Shown here in pieces: positions 61,229-64,000 of a stretch of 64,000 bases of DNA (its first letter is position 1; each line of letters begins with the position of its first letter). Origin of the DNA: Tychonema sp. LEGE 07203 (GTDB lineage Bacteria; Cyanobacteriota; Cyanobacteriia; Cyanobacteriales; Microcoleaceae); contig NZ_JADEXD010000005.1 of NCBI RefSeq assembly GCF_015207285.1, forward strand, positions 16,364 to 80,363. Reading direction: 5' to 3'. A program made the translations under genes and the position numbers. A model generated the notes under the pieces. The model was not told where the DNA came from and made no database searches. It worked only from the letters and a program-made list of their open reading frames with translations.

Positions 61229-61390
61229 ATGATCAATTTGATAATTCTGGCTTTGCTGTTGACGGTCGCTTCGCTATTGACAGAGGTTTTGGTATTGTTC
61301 CCTATCGGTCTATCCGGCTGGCCCGCCCTCCCTAATTGGCTGAGCCTGACCTTTATTGTGCTGGCTGTTTCTTGGTGCTTGGGCGATTAG
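61229..61390 (+). CDS. Small two-helix membrane protein of unknown function
   Basis: 53 residues if begun at ATG 61229 (MINLIILALLLTVASLLTEV); an in-frame ATG at 61130 would add 33 residues without a hydrophobic segment and I prefer the shorter form. Two helices: about 4-24 and 35-50 (LSLTFIVLAVSWCLG). The end is LGD. Similar-sized proteins with two helices occur in cyanobacteria but I cannot name this one. A heptamer array begins at the stop codon (TAG of TTAGTCA). Confidence 0.55.
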   Translation: MINLIILALLLTVASLLTEVLVLFPIGLSGWPALPNWLSLTFIVLAVSWCLGD

Positions 61391-61640
61391 TCATTAGTCA
61401 TTAGTCATTAGTCATTAGTCATTAGTCATTAGTCATTAGTCATTAGTCATTAGTCATTAGTCATTAGTCATTAGTCATTAGTCATCAGTTGGGAGTTGCT
61501 AGTTGGGAGTTGCTAGTTGGCAGTAGTTATTAGTTAACAGTTAACAGTCAACAGTCAACAGTCAACAGTCAACAGTCAACAGTCAACAGTCAACAGTCAA
61601 CAGTCAACAATGCCCAATGCCCAATGCCCAATTCCCAAGA
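61387..61640. repeat. Heptamer arrays (CATTAGT, then TCAACAG)
   Basis: About 14 nearly perfect CATTAGT units (61389-61487), a mixed stretch, then about nine TCAACAG units to 61607. The first unit contributes the stop codon of the preceding gene. Confidence 0.9.
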
Positions 61641-61743
61641 ACTAAGAACTAATGACTGAGAAGATCGCCTCGGTCTGATGCTGTATACTGCACAATTGAC
61701 AATTAAATAATCTCAAATCTGGGATTTGACATCTACCTATAGA

Positions 61744-63570
61744 ATGATGCAACGACAAATTTCTTCGCTCTCTGGATTTCGCTCTGGTGACAAAACTCTG
61801 GCGGAAACTCCTAAGAAACAGTCGCGTCCGATACACCGGGCGATCGTATTAATGCTGGTGGCAACAGGTTTGCTGAGCCTCCACGCTACTAGGCTGGTGG
61901 AATTGCAACTGGTACAAGGAAAGCAAAACCGGGAACGAGCCGAAAACAATCGCGTTCGCCTGGTGCCAATGCCGGCGAATCGCGGACACATTGTCGATCG
62001 CCAAGGCAAGCTGCTAGCGGCAAACAATTTAGCTCGATCGGTATATTTGTGGCCGAGGGAACAAACGCCGGAACAGTGGAAAGCCACAGCAGAAAAGTTA
62101 AGTCCGCTGGTTAAAATTCCGGCCAAAGAAATTTTACAAAAAATCAAAGAGGTCGATCCTCTATCCTACAGACCGGTGCGGATCAAGCAAGCGATGCCGC
62201 CAGAAATTTTTGTGCCGCTAGCAGAACAGGTGGGACAAATACGCGGAGTGGAAGTGCGACCAGAAGCGAGCCGCTACTATCCCGAAGGCAGTTTGGCGGC
62301 TCACGTTCTCGGATATATTGGCGAAGCGACCGCAGCAGATTTGAAAGCTCACCCGGAATATCCGATGGGGATGATTGTGGGTCAGATGGGCATAGAAGCA
62401 AGTTCTAACAAGGAGATTGCGGGAGTTTGGGGCGATCGGCTGATCGAGGTAAATGCCCAAAATCAAGAATTGCGGCTGATGGGAGAGACACCCCCGACAC
62501 CTGGCGAGGCGGTGCAGCTAACCATCGACTTGTCCATGCAAAAAGCAGCGGAAAAAGCCCTGGGGAACCGCCGGGGAGCAGTAGTCGCCCTGGATGTCAA
62601 AACTGGCGCGGTATTGGTTATGGCCAGCCACCCGACTTTTGACCCCAATCTGTTTACGCGAAAAATCACGAAGGATGACTGGGCAACTCTTCAAGACGAG
62701 GAAGATCCATTTTTGAATCGGGCGATGCAAGGCTATCCCCCCGGCAGCACTTTTAAAATCGTGACTTCTGTCGCCGGTATCGAGTCAGGCAAGTTTTCGC
62801 CAGACTCAATTTTGGGTACTTCGTCTTACATAACCGTGGGGGGAATTGATTTTAACGAACACAGCGGCGGTTACGGCAACATCGGCTTTCGGGATGCCTT
62901 GGCTTTCAGCAGCAATACATTTTTTTATCAGGTGGGGATGAGTACCGGGCCCGAGGAAATTGCTAAGTGGGGACACCGCTTGGGAATTGGCAAGGATACG
63001 GATTTGAATCTTTTGGGGCTAAGCGGCGGGCAGTACGGTCAACTCCCGACACCGGAGGATAAGGAGAAAATCTACAAAGAACCTTGGTATGCGGGTGATA
63101 CGGTAACGATGTCGATCGGTCAGGGGTTGGTGTTAGTGACTCCCTTGGAGGCGGCGGTAATGGTGAGTTCGATCGCTAACGGCGGCTATCGAGTCAAGCC
63201 CCATCTTTTGACTTCCATGACTGGCACTCCAGAGACTCAACGGGTAAGTGCGGGGATGAAACCTTCGACAGTTCAGGTGGTTAAAGAAGGACTGATCGCG
63301 GTGGTTTCCGAGGGTACGGGACAGTCACTCAATGACGGTTCGATTCCGCTGACGGCAGGCAAAACTGGGACTTCGGAGGTCATCGGACAGAAGGATCACT
63401 CGCTGTATGTGGCATTCGGGCCTGCTGACAAGGCAGAAATTGCGATCGCCGTAGTTGTGGAAAATGGGGGTTTTGGTTCTGTTGCCGCGGCCCCGATCGC
63501 GAAAGACGTATTTCAAGCTTATTTTGGGGAATCGAAAAAGGTTAAGGAGTCAGTAGTTATTAGTCCTTAG
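61744..63570 (+). CDS. mrdA: Penicillin-binding protein 2 (peptidoglycan transpeptidase)
   Basis: 608 residues from ATG 61744 (a second ATG is the next codon). Class B PBP that cross-links peptidoglycan during elongation. A short cytoplasmic part and one membrane helix (about 30-48; AIVLMLVATGLLSLHATRLV) precede the dimerisation domain, then the transpeptidase: SxxK with Ser335 and Lys338 (PPGSTFKIV), SxN at Ser389-Asn391 (FSSNTFF) and KTG at Lys540 (GKTGTSE). The region GHIVDRQGKLLAANNLARSV is typical of the PBP2 pedestal. An RodA partner is not in the window. Confidence 0.94.
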   Translation: MMQRQISSLSGFRSGDKTLAETPKKQSRPIHRAIVLMLVATGLLSLHATRLVELQLVQGKQNRERAENNRVRLVPMPANRGHIVDRQGKLLAANNLARSVYLWPREQTPEQWKATAEKLSPLVKIPAKEILQKIKEVDPLSYRPVRIKQAMPPEIFVPLAEQVGQIRGVEVRPEASRYYPEGSLAAHVLGYIGEATAADLKAHPEYPMGMIVGQMGIEASSNKEIAGVWGDRLIEVNAQNQELRLMGETPPTPGEAVQLTIDLSMQKAAEKALGNRRGAVVALDVKTGAVLVMASHPTFDPNLFTRKITKDDWATLQDEEDPFLNRAMQGYPPGSTFKIVTSVAGIESGKFSPDSILGTSSYITVGGIDFNEHSGGYGNIGFRDALAFSSNTFFYQVGMSTGPEEIAKWGHRLGIGKDTDLNLLGLSGGQYGQLPTPEDKEKIYKEPWYAGDTVTMSIGQGLVLVTPLEAAVMVSSIANGGYRVKPHLLTSMTGTPETQRVSAGMKPSTVQVVKEGLIAVVSEGTGQSLNDGSIPLTAGKTGTSEVIGQKDHSLYVAFGPADKAEIAIAVVVENGGFGSVAAAPIAKDVFQAYFGESKKVKESVVISP

Positions 63571-63668
63571 TTATTAGTCATTAGTCATTAGTCATTGGTC
63601 ATTGGTCATTGGTCATTGGTCATTAGTCATTAGTCATTGGTCATTAATCATTGGTCATTAGTTAATGG
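63566..63668. repeat. Heptamer array (CATTAGT / CATTGGT) after PBP2
   Basis: About 14 units directly after the stop codon of the PBP2 gene. Confidence 0.85.
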
Positions 63669-63682
63669 ACGCGCCTATCACG

Positions 63683-63850
63683 GTAAGAAACCGGGTTTCT
63701 ACGAGTTTCGGGTTGAGTGACGATAAATATTGAAAGAAACCCGGTTTCTCAGGTTGGCGCGCGTGAGTAAGAAACCGGGTTTCTACAAGTTTCGGATTTA
63801 GTGACGATAAATATTGAAAGAAACCCGGTTTCTCAGGTTGGCGCGCGTGA
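63683..63850. repeat. Tandem 84-bp duplication with CCGGGTTT hairpins
   Basis: Two direct copies (63683-63766 and 63767-63850) with a few differences. Each carries AAGAAACCGGGTTTCT and AAAGAAACCCGGTTTCT as an inverted pair and ends GGTTGGCGCGCGTGA. Confidence 0.85.
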
Positions 63851-64000
63851 CTGCTGAATGACTAATGACTAATCTGAACTTCCCCCATTGACAAAAGGCA
63901 TCGGAGTATGTAGGGAAAGCCTTCCCAGGATTTTGACCCCCGTTTTACTGGGTACAAATCAGAGAAACGCCCAGTAAATCTAGAGCCTTTTGTTGCACAA
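63851..64000. other. Right-edge sequence, unassigned
   Basis: Contains no repeat of the families above. A minus-strand frame from the window edge reads RFTGRFSDLYPVKRGSKSWE but is too short to assign; it may be the end of a gene outside the window. Confidence 0.25.

Overview
The window is chromosomal DNA of a cyanobacterium, most likely a filamentous, non-heterocystous Microcoleus/Oscillatoria/Phormidium-type strain. The HIP1 octamer GCGATCGC occurs throughout. Long arrays of 7-bp tandem repeats of the cyanobacterial STRR kind fill many gene gaps. The gene content is cyanobacterial: a bilin reductase start, tocopherol cyclase, two UbiB/ABC1 kinases, System II cytochrome c assembly (CcdA and Ccs1), Fe-superoxide dismutase, ClpS, QueF, SpeD and PsiE. 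The genus is inferred from general repeat style only; no marker gene is present.

Layout. 1-7.3 kb: bilin reductase fragment, subtilisin-like protease with SLH domains, UbiB kinase 1, a Cys-containing unknown protein, CobU. 7.7-11.5 kb: two family-2 glycosyltransferases, a zinc-type CDF transporter, a hexapeptide acyltransferase. 11.7-19.8 kb: MscS channel with cyclic-nucleotide domain, an unusual recombinase-N/GH104 fusion, a GT4 glycosyltransferase, a YihY/BrkB membrane protein, an unknown membrane protein, Nudix hydrolase, LeuD. 20-30.6 kb: unknown membrane protein, GAF histidine kinase, UbiB kinase 2, a PemK-type toxin-antitoxin pair, lone HicB, tRNA-Glu, M42 peptidase, FkbM methyltransferase, a sensor-like protein. 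31-38.6 kb: SLH lipoprotein, small secreted protein, BON lipoprotein, duplicated YflT-type protein, a 1.8-kb gene-free stretch, pentapeptide-repeat protein. 38.9-44.5 kb: a same-strand cluster of a CapK/PaaK-like adenylating enzyme and three glycosyltransferases. 44.6-56.7 kb: SH3 protein, SpeD, coiled-coil membrane protein, QueF, DUF2283/DUF4258 pair, Ccs1 and CcdA, secreted pentapeptide protein, TPR protein, cyclophilin-RTX fusion, lipid- or signal-anchored-free PrxQ with leader peptide, PsiE, FeSOD. 56.8-64 kb: ClpS, tocopherol cyclase, PPOX flavoprotein, CysE, secreted protein, a small membrane protein, PBP2.

The strongest unexplained signals are in the small interspersed elements. One family (three copies, about 110 bp) folds into a hairpin whose terminal stem differs between copies but stays complementary within each copy. 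A second family begins with TAAGCTG and lies on or next to stop codons, in one case supplying the last codons of a Nudix gene. A third has TAGACCTCTTGC ends and an internal 27-bp perfect inverted repeat in one copy. Other points are the adenylating-enzyme/glycosyltransferase cluster, the recombinase-N/TM/GH104 fusion, the cyclophilin-RTX fusion, and a DUF4258 gene whose natural start position reads ATA.

Most genes stand alone or in pairs separated by repeats, as is usual in large filamentous cyanobacterial genomes. Likely transcription units are the four-gene glycosyltransferase cluster, ccdA-ccs1, the PemK pair and the DUF4258-DUF2283 pair. All functional names rest on motif recognition by reading; no search was run.
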